Shown: positions 53,605-61,560 of the stretch, piece by piece
Numbering within the stretch: position 1 is the stretch's first letter
How the letters are laid out: the number at the start of each line of letters is the position of its first letter
Assembly (NCBI RefSeq): GCF_000017805.1
Contig: NC_009767.1
Location: 2,914,001 to 2,978,000, forward strand
Direction of reading: 5' to 3'
DNA length: 64,000 nucleotides
DNA from: Roseiflexus castenholzii DSM 13941
Lineage (GTDB): Bacteria; Chloroflexota; Chloroflexia; Chloroflexales; Roseiflexaceae
Notes under the pieces: generated by a model
The model's database searches: none
What the model saw: only the letters and a program-made list of their open reading frames with translations
What the model was told of the DNA's origin: nothing
Program-made: the position numbers and the translations under genes

Positions 53605-54587
53605 CGTATTCCTCCTCCGTGGGATCGGGTCTGAGACCGGACCCTGCGTTGAACGATGGACATCAATCCATCCGGCAGAAACATGATGACGCCGATCAGC
53701 AGCGCGCCGAACACGATCCGCGCCGTTTGCGGCGGCGCTTGTGTTGTCAGAACTTCGTTGACTGCCGAAAGGACAAGCGCGCCGACCAACGGTCCATACC
53801 ATGTCAACCGACCGCCGAAGAGCGCCATCAGGACAATCGTTATTGAGATCGATGTTGCGAAGACGAATGAGGGATCGAGATAACTTTTATAGTAAGAATA
53901 CACGCCCCCGACCAGACCCGTCAAGAATGCGCTGAGCATGAATGCCTGCAATTTGAGACGAGTTGCATCGACGCCGAGCGTCCCTGCCGCGTCCTCATCT
54001 TCGCGAATGGCGGCCAGCCCGATACCCATTTTCGTGCGCGCGATCTGTCGCAGCACTGCCGTCACAACGACCAGCAGCGCCAGCATGATTTCATAGAAGA
54101 TGACATGGCTGGTGTAGATATCCACCTTCAGAAACGGCAGGAACAATCCGGTCGAACCCTGGGTGAACGGCAGATTGAGCGTGAGCGAATACATTGCCAG
54201 TCCAAGGATGAGGGTCACCAGGCTGAAGTATGGTCCCCGCAGGCGCAGGCAGGGATATCCGACCAGCGCCGCAAACAGCGCTGCAACTCCCCCCGCCAGT
54301 GGCAGCGTCAGGAAAGGCGACCAGCCGAAATAGAAGAGCAGGAGCGCTGTGGTGTAGGCGCCCAACCCAAAGAACGCCGCATGACCGAAACTCAGGTACC
54401 CGGCATAGCCGCCGATGATATTCCAGCTGCCTGCCAGTGCGCCGTACATGAAGATCGTGAGCAGAAAACTCAGGATATACGCGCTCGGAGCGGCAAGCGG
54501 AACGGCAGCAAACGCCAGCGCCAGCCCGACGCCGATTGCCACATCTGGCGATGTTAGAGTGAACGAACCTGCCAGAGCGCGCCGCAT
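53601..54587 (-). CDS. livM: Liv-type ABC importer permease LivM
   Basis: 328 aa, about nine transmembrane helices. Conserved AGSWNIIGGYAGYLSFGHAAFFGLGAYT and the cytoplasmic GIGLAAIREDEDAAGTLGVDATRLKLQAFMLSAF coupling loop. AGGTGAG precedes the ATG, 12 bp after livH. The 3' end carries a GGTCTGAGACC palindrome within coding sequence (53628-53640), related to the array at 49132. Its stop overlaps the cyclase start by ATGA. Confidence 0.95.
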   Translation of the reverse strand: MRRALAGSFTLTSPDVAIGVGLALAFAAVPLAAPSAYILSFLLTIFMYGALAGSWNIIGGYAGYLSFGHAAFFGLGAYTTALLLFYFGWSPFLTLPLAGGVAALFAALVGYPCLRLRGPYFSLVTLILGLAMYSLTLNLPFTQGSTGLFLPFLKVDIYTSHVIFYEIMLALLVVVTAVLRQIARTKMGIGLAAIREDEDAAGTLGVDATRLKLQAFMLSAFLTGLVGGVYSYYKSYLDPSFVFATSISITIVLMALFGGRLTWYGPLVGALVLSAVNEVLTTQAPPQTARIVFGALLIGVIMFLPDGLMSIVQRRVRSQTRSHGGGIR

Positions 54588-54599
54588 GGCTCACCTGCC

Positions 54600-55469
54600 C
54601 TACCGCTGCAACAAACCCTGCGGGCGCAGGAGCAGCAACACAATCAGCAATCCAAACAACACCAGATTGTTCCACGCCAGCGGAATGAAGACACTACTGG
54701 CGCCGATGATCAACCCGATGATCAAACCGGCGAGCGCCGACCCCAGAATACTGCCAACTCCGCCCAGAATGACCACCAGAAACACATACACCAGCCAGCT
54801 CAGATGTGAAGCGGGGTCGAAGGTGTAGAGCAACGACATCGCCACTCCGCCAACCGCCGCAGTGGCAACAGCCAGACCATAGGCGATGGTCGTCACCCGA
54901 TCCAGATCGATCCCCGACAGCGCCGCGCCCATCGGTTGCTGCCAGACAGCGCGTACCGCCCTGCCCATGAACGTCCGTTCGGCGAACAGATAGAGTGCGC
55001 CAATCGTCAATCCTGCCAGACCGAATGCCACCAGGTGCGGCGCCTGCACAATGAGCGGACCAAGGGTGAAAGTGAGGCTGCTATACGCGGTCTTCAACAC
55101 GCGCGGATCGGGCGTCCAGGCGAGTTGCATGCCGTTTTCCATCACCACGCCCAACCCGAAGGTCAGCACCATCGTCGCCAGCCCCAGATCGTGGGCGCGT
55201 CGCGCGGTTGCGCGGATTAGCAGCGTATGCATCGCCATGCCAAGCAGAAAGAATAGCGGCAGCATCACCGGCAGCGCCAGAAGCGGGTCGATCCCCCACC
55301 GGTTGAGCGACCAGTAGCCGAGGTAGGCGGCCAGCACGGCAAAGGCGCAATGTGCAACGTTGAGTACATGCGTGATGCCCCATGCCATGCTGAAACCGAC
55401 ACTCAATACTGCCAGTGCGCTGCCGATCAGCAGTCCGCTGGTCAATGACTGCACCAGTTCGTACCCCAT
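54600..55469 (-). CDS. livH: Liv-type ABC importer permease LivH
   Basis: 289 aa, about eight transmembrane helices. LLIGSALAVLSVGFSMAWGITHVLNVAHCAF at the N-terminus and the coupling-loop region GRAVRAVWQQPMGAALSGIDLDRV are family hallmarks. It begins 6 bp after the substrate-binding protein stop; the end of that gene (GGGGGAAG) may serve as its ribosome site. Confidence 0.94.
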   Translation of the reverse strand: MGYELVQSLTSGLLIGSALAVLSVGFSMAWGITHVLNVAHCAFAVLAAYLGYWSLNRWGIDPLLALPVMLPLFFLLGMAMHTLLIRATARRAHDLGLATMVLTFGLGVVMENGMQLAWTPDPRVLKTAYSSLTFTLGPLIVQAPHLVAFGLAGLTIGALYLFAERTFMGRAVRAVWQQPMGAALSGIDLDRVTTIAYGLAVATAAVGGVAMSLLYTFDPASHLSWLVYVFLVVILGGVGSILGSALAGLIIGLIIGASSVFIPLAWNNLVLFGLLIVLLLLRPQGLLQR

Positions 55470-55475
55470 TGCGGT

Positions 55476-56774
55476 CTACTTCCCCCACGCCGGTTTGGGA
55501 TAGATCGGGTCTTTCGTGCGCACGTCGGGGGGCCAGATCAGTTCCACCTTCCCGTCGATCACCTGGGTCAGGTAATTGTACGGCGGCGGCAGACCGCGCT
55601 CGTCGAAGGTGAACGTTCCGGCGACGGTGGTCATCTGATTCGATTTCAGCCAGTCGCGGATGGCGGTCTGATCCAGGCTCTGCGCCCCTTCAACGCCGCG
55701 TTGCAATGCCTGCATCCAGGCGTAGCCGAAGATAAAATAGATCGGCGCAACCGGCGCTTCATACTTCGCTTTGGCGACGTCGTTCAGCCGGGAGATGCCC
55801 TCGAACGGCAGCGACGGGTGAACCGCCGTGCCGGAGAAGACGTAGTAGCCGTCCGTTCCCAATTCCTGCACCCAGGCGGGAATGATCGATCCGACCCCTT
55901 GCGCAATCAGTTTGGGATTATAGTCGAGCGCGCGCATCGCCTTCACAATCTGCACGCTATCGGGGAAGAAGCCGTTGGCAAAGAAGATGTCCGCTTCCGC
56001 TGCTTTTGCTTTCGTCACCAGCGGCGCTGCATCGGTCAGCGGCACGTCGTACCGTTCATTCACGACGATCTCAATCCCCAGCGCCTTCAATTTTTCGGGC
56101 ATTGGCTCCAAAATGGCGCCGCCGACCGGATTGTTGATCGTGAAAATCGCGGCTTTTTTCGGACGTTCCGCTTCGGGCAGCGTTGCCAGCCAGCCGTACA
56201 ACCCTTCGTACCACCACTGCCCCATCAGTGGCGGCGCGCCAAAGACGTAGGTGAACCCCTGTGAGAACGACGCCATATGCCCGCCCATCGAAACGTAGAC
56301 CATCTGATTCTTCTCGGCGACTGCCATTTGCGCTGCGGCGGCTGTGCCGGGGTACCCGCCGCACAGCAGATCGACCTGATCGACGGTGATGATGCGGGTC
56401 AGCAGGTTGACGGCATTCTCGGTCTTGCTCTCGTCGTCGTAGATAATCAGTTCCACCGGACGACCGAGTAATCCTCCGGCGGCATTGACATCTTCAGCCC
56501 ACTGTCGGTAGCCGCGCTCCACCCAAATGCCGGTATCGGCGAATGCGCCGGTCAACGGCAACGAACATCCGACCTTGATCGGCGCTCCCTGTGGTGCGGC
56601 GGGAGCGGTGGTCGGCGCCGGTGCGGCGGGAGCGGTGGTCGGCGCCGGTGCGGCGGGAGCGGTGGTCGGCGCCGGTGCGGCAGGCGCCTGACCACAGGCG
56701 CTCACTATGAGTGCCACAATCCAGACGAGCAGGACAGTCCAGAGCATCTGTTGGCGGGACGTGTGACCAGTCAT
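55476..56774 (-). CDS. HAAT-family ABC substrate-binding lipoprotein
   Basis: 432 aa. A signal with lipobox VSACGQ (C27), a stalk with three exact 27-bp repeats (AAPAPTTAP), then a periplasmic-binding fold of the amide/branched-chain family: IKVGCSLPLTGAFADTGIWVERGYRQWAEDVNAAGGLLGRPVELIIYDDESKTENAVN. This family carries leucine-type amino acids, urea, amides and aromatic acids. AGGAGG precedes the ATG. It is the first gene after the GntR regulator and likely the most highly expressed member of the operon. Confidence 0.92.
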   Translation of the reverse strand: MTGHTSRQQMLWTVLLVWIVALIVSACGQAPAAPAPTTAPAAPAPTTAPAAPAPTTAPAAPQGAPIKVGCSLPLTGAFADTGIWVERGYRQWAEDVNAAGGLLGRPVELIIYDDESKTENAVNLLTRIITVDQVDLLCGGYPGTAAAAQMAVAEKNQMVYVSMGGHMASFSQGFTYVFGAPPLMGQWWYEGLYGWLATLPEAERPKKAAIFTINNPVGGAILEPMPEKLKALGIEIVVNERYDVPLTDAAPLVTKAKAAEADIFFANGFFPDSVQIVKAMRALDYNPKLIAQGVGSIIPAWVQELGTDGYYVFSGTAVHPSLPFEGISRLNDVAKAKYEAPVAPIYFIFGYAWMQALQRGVEGAQSLDQTAIRDWLKSNQMTTVAGTFTFDERGLPPPYNYLTQVIDGKVELIWPPDVRTKDPIYPKPAWGK

Positions 56775-56813
56775 ACGTTGACCTCCTTCTGAAACTCCGT
56801 CGATGTCAGAGGG

Positions 56814-57497
56814 CTATGATTTGGTCTCGTGTGGGACCTTGAGGGTTGCAAGAACGCCTTCCAGTGTGCGCCGGAGATGTCCGCGCACCGCCTCCCCTGC
56901 TGCAACGATGTCTCCGGCGCGACAGGCGGCGAGGATCGTCTCGTGATCGATAATCGCCTGTTGCGCACGGTTTGGTAGATTGACATAAATCTGGCGGTAG
57001 CGCATTGAGCGGGTCGACAGACTCGAAATCAGGTCGAGCAGCAATGGTTGTTGCGCCGGTTCATAGAGCGCCAGGTGAAACTCCTGATTGATCTCCAGCG
57101 CTGTTGAGTATGCCCGGTCGTGGATCGACTGAACGAAACGCGCATTGATCTGACGGACATAATCGAGATGCGCCGGAGTAAAATGGGGCAGGGCTTTGTG
57201 AATTGCCAGTTCTTCCAGCACTTCACGGATGCTATAGATTTCGCGAAATTCGTCAACGGAGAGTTCGACGACAAACACGCCGCGCCGGGGTGAAATCTGC
57301 ACCAACCCTTCGGCTTCGAGTTGCCGAAGGCACTCGCGCACCGGGATGATGCTCACGCCGAGTTCAGCGGCGATCGCCTGCTGATCAAGCCGCGAGTTCA
57401 TCGGATATCGCCCGTTCAGTATATCGGCGCGCACGGTTTCGAGCACATACTGCGCAACTGTTGGCGGGCTGGCTTTATTGATTCGCACCGACGACAC
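56814..57497 (-). CDS. GntR/FadR-subfamily transcriptional regulator
   Basis: 227 aa from GTG 57497. A winged HTH (SRLDQQAIAAELGVSIIPVRECLRQLEAEGLVQISPRRGVFV) precedes an FCD ligand domain with metal-ligand candidates in INQEFHLALYE, DHETILAACRAGD and VRGHLRRTLEG. It probably senses an organic acid substrate or product of the operon. It precedes the substrate-binding protein by 39 bp and is divergent from the aldehyde dehydrogenase, so one operator region can control both. Confidence 0.9.
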   Translation of the reverse strand: MSSVRINKASPPTVAQYVLETVRADILNGRYPMNSRLDQQAIAAELGVSIIPVRECLRQLEAEGLVQISPRRGVFVVELSVDEFREIYSIREVLEELAIHKALPHFTPAHLDYVRQINARFVQSIHDRAYSTALEINQEFHLALYEPAQQPLLLDLISSLSTRSMRYRQIYVNLPNRAQQAIIDHETILAACRAGDIVAAGEAVRGHLRRTLEGVLATLKVPHETKS

Positions 57498-57549
57498 CTG
57501 ACTGCTCCGGGCGTTGCTTCAGGGCATCCTGGAGGAGTGCGGAAATTTT

Positions 57550-57570
57550 TATAATTTCTAAATGATTATA
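57550..57570. promoter_or_regulatory. Candidate GntR operator in the divergent region
   Basis: An AT-rich palindrome TATAAT-(9 bp)-ATTATA in the otherwise GC-rich 157-bp space between the GntR gene and the dehydrogenase. Its position about 45 bp upstream of a TATAAT at 57615-57620 suits a regulator binding site. Function inferred from position and symmetry only. Confidence 0.45.
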
Positions 57571-57654
57571 TCCGATCCTGTGGATGTGTCAAGCGATGTG
57601 TCGGTCATCTCGTGTATAATGCCCCTATCGAGAGAGCGCCACAGGAGGAAGCGT

Positions 57655-59205
57655 ATGGACCTCCCGCCATTTCGGAATGAACCACCCACCGATTTCAACG
57701 ATCCCGCCAATGTCGCCGCGATGGAGCAGGCGCTGGCGGATGTCCGCGCGCAGTTTGGGCGCGCTTATCCGATCATTATCGACGGTGAGCGCATCACCAC
57801 CGGCGCGACGATTGCTTCCGTCAACCCAGCGCGTCCTTCAGAGGTCGTTGGGTATGCGGCGAGCGCCGATGTGACGCTAGCGCAACGCGCCATCGAAACG
57901 GCGCACCGCCGCTTCGCCGAATGGCGGCGCGTCCCGGTCGAGCAGCGCGTCGAACTGCTGTTGAAGGCGGCAGCCGCCATGCGCGCGCGTCGCTTCGAAT
58001 TGAACGCCTGGATTATTTATGAGGTCAGCAAGAGTTGGGCGGAGGCGGATGCCGATGTTGCCGAGGCGATCGACTTCTGCGAGTTCTATGCGCGCGAAAT
58101 GCTGCGCCTGAGCGAACCGCAACCGCTCTACCCCATCCCCGGCGAAGATGACCGCCTGACCTATATTCCGCTCGGCGCCGGGGTCGCCATTCCGCCGTGG
58201 AACTTCCCGCTCGCTATTATGGTCGGGCTGGTGACCGCGCCGGTCGTCGCCGGGAACACGATTGTGCTCAAGCCTGCCTCGACTTCGCCGATTATTGCGG
58301 CGAAGTTTATGGAGATCATGGAGGAGTGCGGCGTGCCTCCTGGCGTGGTCAATTATCTTCCCGGTCCCGGCAGCAGCGTCGGCGATACGCTGGTCGATCA
58401 TCCGCTCACGCGCTTTATCGGTTTCACCGGATCGAAAGATGTTGGCATCCGCATCTTTGAGCGCGCCGCAAAGGTGCATCCCGGTCAGAAATGGCTCAAG
58501 CGCACCATTCTGGAGATGGGTGGCAAGGATACCATCATTGTGGACGAAACGGCGGACCTGGAAGCGGCTGCATCTGGGGTTGTCACTTCCGCATTCGGAT
58601 TCCAGGGGCAGAAGTGCTCCGCCTGCTCGCGGGTCGTGGCGGTCGAGCCGGTCTACGATGAACTGCTCGACCGGGTGATCGAACTGACGGGCGGGTTGAC
58701 GGTTGGCGATCCGGCGCAGCGCGGGACGTTCATGGGCGCGGTCATCGACGAACGTTCGCGCGAGAAGATTCGCTGGTATATCGAGGAAGGCGTGCGCGAA
58801 GGGGGACGGCTGGCGTTCAGCGGCGATGCACCGGGTGACGGGTTCTTTGTGCCGCCCACGATCATCGCCGATGTTGACCCCAATGCGCGCATTTCCCAGG
58901 AGGAAATCTTTGGTCCGGTGCTGGCATTTATCAAGGCGCGCGACTTCGATGAGGCGCTGGCGATTGCCAACAATACCGAGTACGGTCTGACCGGCGGGGT
59001 CTACTCGCGCTCGCGTGAGCGGTTGGAGCGTGCGCGCGACGAGTTCCACGTTGGCAATCTTTATTTCAACCGCAAGATCACCGGCGCGATGGTCGGCGCG
59101 CATCCGTTTGGCGGCTTCAACATGTCGGGCACCGACTCGAAGGCTGGCGGGCGCGATTATCTGCTCCTCTTCCTGCAAGCCAAGACGGTAGCCGAGAAAC
59201 TGTGA
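57655..59205 (+). CDS. rocA: L-glutamate gamma-semialdehyde (P5C) dehydrogenase
   Basis: 516 aa from ATG 57655 (AGGAGGAAGCGT upstream), the usual length of RocA/PutA-domain P5C dehydrogenases. Characteristic segments: AEWRRVPVEQRVELLLKAAAAMR, IPPWNFPLAIMVGLVTAPVVAGNTIVLKPAS, FTGSKDVGIRIFERAAKVHPGQKWLKR, catalytic Glu in LEMGGKD and catalytic Cys in FGFQGQKCSACSRV. It oxidises glutamate semialdehyde to glutamate with NAD+. No proline dehydrogenase is in the window. Divergent from the GntR regulator, so it could be part of the same catabolic regulon; related semialdehydes are possible substrates. Confidence 0.92.
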   Translation: MDLPPFRNEPPTDFNDPANVAAMEQALADVRAQFGRAYPIIIDGERITTGATIASVNPARPSEVVGYAASADVTLAQRAIETAHRRFAEWRRVPVEQRVELLLKAAAAMRARRFELNAWIIYEVSKSWAEADADVAEAIDFCEFYAREMLRLSEPQPLYPIPGEDDRLTYIPLGAGVAIPPWNFPLAIMVGLVTAPVVAGNTIVLKPASTSPIIAAKFMEIMEECGVPPGVVNYLPGPGSSVGDTLVDHPLTRFIGFTGSKDVGIRIFERAAKVHPGQKWLKRTILEMGGKDTIIVDETADLEAAASGVVTSAFGFQGQKCSACSRVVAVEPVYDELLDRVIELTGGLTVGDPAQRGTFMGAVIDERSREKIRWYIEEGVREGGRLAFSGDAPGDGFFVPPTIIADVDPNARISQEEIFGPVLAFIKARDFDEALAIANNTEYGLTGGVYSRSRERLERARDEFHVGNLYFNRKITGAMVGAHPFGGFNMSGTDSKAGGRDYLLLFLQAKTVAEKL

Positions 59206-59244
59206 GGCGCAAGGCGTGGGGCGAGGGGTTGACAGCAGCTGCCC

Positions 59245-59532
59245 ATATTGAAGATGCCGCATTCGTGTCATTCCGCGCGCAGCGACTGGTCATTCCGCGC
59301 GCAGCGACTGGTCATTCCGCGCGCAGCAACTTGTCATTCCGAGCGCAGCAACTTGTCATTCCGAGCGCAGCAACTTGTCATTCCGAGCGCAGCAACTTGT
59401 CATTCCGAGCGCAGCGACTTGTCATTCCGAGCCCTTCGCTTCGCTCAGGGTAAACGCAGCGAGGAATCGAAGCGGGTCGCGCCAGACCCCTCGCGCTGCC
59501 CGGGGTGACCATGCCGGATGGTCACATTATTG
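59245..59532 (-). repeat. ATACCAAT-type dispersed element with seven 22-bp units
   Basis: A 5'-truncated, inverted copy starting ATATTGAAGATGCCGCATTC and ending GGTCACATTATTGG. Seven tandem 22-bp units of GTCATTCCG(A/C)GCGCAGC(A/G)ACT type run from about 59267. It is the longest member in this window; frames open through it encode only repeat peptides. Confidence 0.82.
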
Positions 59533-59617
59533 GAGACAGGGTCGGGCGGGAAGGCCGCGCTTCAAGCGCACGAAGCGCCTGGAGGACACCAAGGCCCGCC
59601 TGACGGGATCGATATTC

Positions 59618-59708
59618 GTGTCATTCCGAGCCCTTCGCTTCGCTCAGGGTAAACTCAGCGCGGAATCTGAGCGGGTCGCGCCAGACCCCTCGCTCCGCTC
59701 GGGGTGAC
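59618..59708 (-). repeat. ATACCAAT-type dispersed element fragment
   Basis: A core fragment (GTGTCATTCCGAGCCC to CTCGGGGTGAC) without terminal repeats, carrying the CCCTTCGCTTCGCTCAGGG insert. The surrounding 59533-59973 has no supportable gene. Confidence 0.7.
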
Positions 59709-59812
59709 AATCGTTTCGGTCATCAGGACGCCCACATTTCTTGTTAAGGATATACGAGGCGACGCCATTAAACGCGTGACAATCGTTTCGGTCATCAGGA
59801 CGCCCACATTTC
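59704..59812. CRISPR. Two-repeat CRISPR-like unit (unconfirmed)
   Basis: Two identical 37-bp direct repeats (GTGACAATCGTTTCGG...CCCACATTTC at 59704-59740 and 59776-59812) enclose a unique 35-bp segment, the dimensions of one CRISPR repeat-spacer-repeat. The repeat overlaps the edge of the dispersed element fragment. There is no longer array and no cas gene in the window, so an isolated duplication is equally possible. Confidence 0.35.
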
Positions 59813-59973
59813 CCCTTTTCCACGCGAGAGAAAGGGGCGGAGGGCAAGGATCAGCAAGGCATCCGGGTGCGGCAAACACCCCTCGTCCCTGAGAAACGCT
59901 TCGCGTGAAAGGGAACTTTCCGTCAGCGGGAAAGGACGTGGGGACGAATTCGACAAGTATGGAAGGTTATCCA

Positions 59974-61470
59974 ATGCATACGCCTCCTCAACTCACCGAA
60001 CTCAAAGCGCGTCTCCGCGAGATCGACGATCTGGAGATGGCGGCTGCGCTCCTGAACTGGGATCAGACGACCTACATGCCTCCCGGTGGCGCCGCGGCTC
60101 GCGGTCGCCAACTGGCGACACTGGGGCGCATTATTCACGAGAAGCGGATCGATCCGGCGATTGGGCGTTTGCTCGATGCGCTGCGCTCCTACGAAGAGTC
60201 GCTCCCGCCTGATTCGCCCGATGCTGCGCTCATTCGGGTGACGCGACGCGACTATGAGCGCGCGATGCGCGTTCCCGCCGCGTTCACTGCTGAACTCTAC
60301 GAGCACACCGCTGCCAGTTACGATGTCTGGTCGCGTGCGCGTCCGGCGAACGACTTTATGGCGGTTTTGCCCTATCTGGAGCGCACCCTTGATCTCAGCC
60401 GCCGCTTTGCGGAGTTCTTTCCCGGCTATGAGCACATTGCCGATCCGCTGATCGATATGGCGGATTATGGCATGCGCGCAGCAACGATCAAACAGGTCTT
60501 CGCGGAACTCCGCCAGGGGTTGATCCCGCTGGTCGAACAGATCACCGTCCAGCCGCCGGTCGATGACTCTTGCCTGCGCCAGTTCTTCCCCGAAGCGCAA
60601 CAGTGGGCGTTTGGCGTTGAAGTCATCACGGCATTGGGGTACGACTTCAGCCGTGGAAGGCAGGATAAGACGTTGCACCCGTTTATGACGAAGTTCTCGC
60701 TGAACGATGTGCGCATCACCACGCGAGTCGATGAATATGACCTCGGTTCGGCGCTCTTCAGCACCATCCACGAAGCCGGGCACGCAATGTACGAGCAGGG
60801 TATTGCGCAGGCATTCGAGGGTACGCCGCTCGCGTCTGGCACATCCGCCGGCATGCACGAGAGTCAGTCGCGTTTGTGGGAGAATATCGTTGGGCGCAGC
60901 CTCCCCTTCTGGGAGTATTTCTATCCGCGCCTCCAGGCGACTTTTCCCGATCAGTTGGGAAACGTGCCGCTTGAAACGTTCTATCGGGCGATTAACAAAG
61001 TGCAGCGCTCCCTCATCCGCACTGAAGCCGATGAAGTGACCTACAACCTGCACGTCATTCTGCGTTTCGACCTGGAACTGGCATTGCTCGAAGGAACGCT
61101 CGCCGTGCGCGACCTGCCCGAAGCCTGGCGTGAACGCTATCGCAGCGATCTTGGCGTGGCGCCGCCGGACGACCGCGACGGTGTGTTGCAAGATGTTCAC
61201 TGGTACGGTGGTCTCATCGGCGGCGCGTTTCAGGGATATACACTGGGGAATATTATGAGCGTGCAACTGTTCGATGCCGCGCTGCGCGACCATCCCGACA
61301 TCCCGCAGCAGATTGGCAGCGGCAGGTTCGACACGCTCCGCGAATGGATGCGCGAACATGTCTACCGTCATGGGCGCGCCCTCGACGCCGACGACATCCT
61401 GCGACGCGCCACCGGCAGATCACTCGATGTGCAGCCGTATCTGGCATACCTGTGGCGCAAATACGGATGA
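59974..61470 (+). CDS. Metallocarboxypeptidase, family M32
   Basis: 498 aa from ATG 59974, preceded by GGAAGG at proper spacing (ATG 59959 is in frame but lacks a site). Length and motifs fit M32 (Pyrococcus/Thermus carboxypeptidase): catalytic zinc motif HEAGH (H266-E267-H270) in STIHEAGHAMYEQG, followed by GTSAGMHESQSRLWEN, and DEVTYNLHVILRFDLE. The enzyme removes C-terminal residues from peptides in the cytoplasm. It is transcribed alone from behind a repeat-rich region. Confidence 0.93.
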   Translation: MHTPPQLTELKARLREIDDLEMAAALLNWDQTTYMPPGGAAARGRQLATLGRIIHEKRIDPAIGRLLDALRSYEESLPPDSPDAALIRVTRRDYERAMRVPAAFTAELYEHTAASYDVWSRARPANDFMAVLPYLERTLDLSRRFAEFFPGYEHIADPLIDMADYGMRAATIKQVFAELRQGLIPLVEQITVQPPVDDSCLRQFFPEAQQWAFGVEVITALGYDFSRGRQDKTLHPFMTKFSLNDVRITTRVDEYDLGSALFSTIHEAGHAMYEQGIAQAFEGTPLASGTSAGMHESQSRLWENIVGRSLPFWEYFYPRLQATFPDQLGNVPLETFYRAINKVQRSLIRTEADEVTYNLHVILRFDLELALLEGTLAVRDLPEAWRERYRSDLGVAPPDDRDGVLQDVHWYGGLIGGAFQGYTLGNIMSVQLFDAALRDHPDIPQQIGSGRFDTLREWMREHVYRHGRALDADDILRRATGRSLDVQPYLAYLWRKYG

Positions 61471-61560
61471 CGTGTGACGTCGGGGCGCCCCCCCGTGGTT
61501 GCCTGATGACGGTTGCCCGATGGCGGTTGCTTTGTGTCATCCATACGTCAGGAGACGCCA

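Noticed and set aside
57877..59271. 464-codon minus-strand ORF
   Set aside because: Antisense of the P5C dehydrogenase.
59923..61371. 482-codon minus-strand ORF
   Set aside because: Antisense of the M32 carboxypeptidase.
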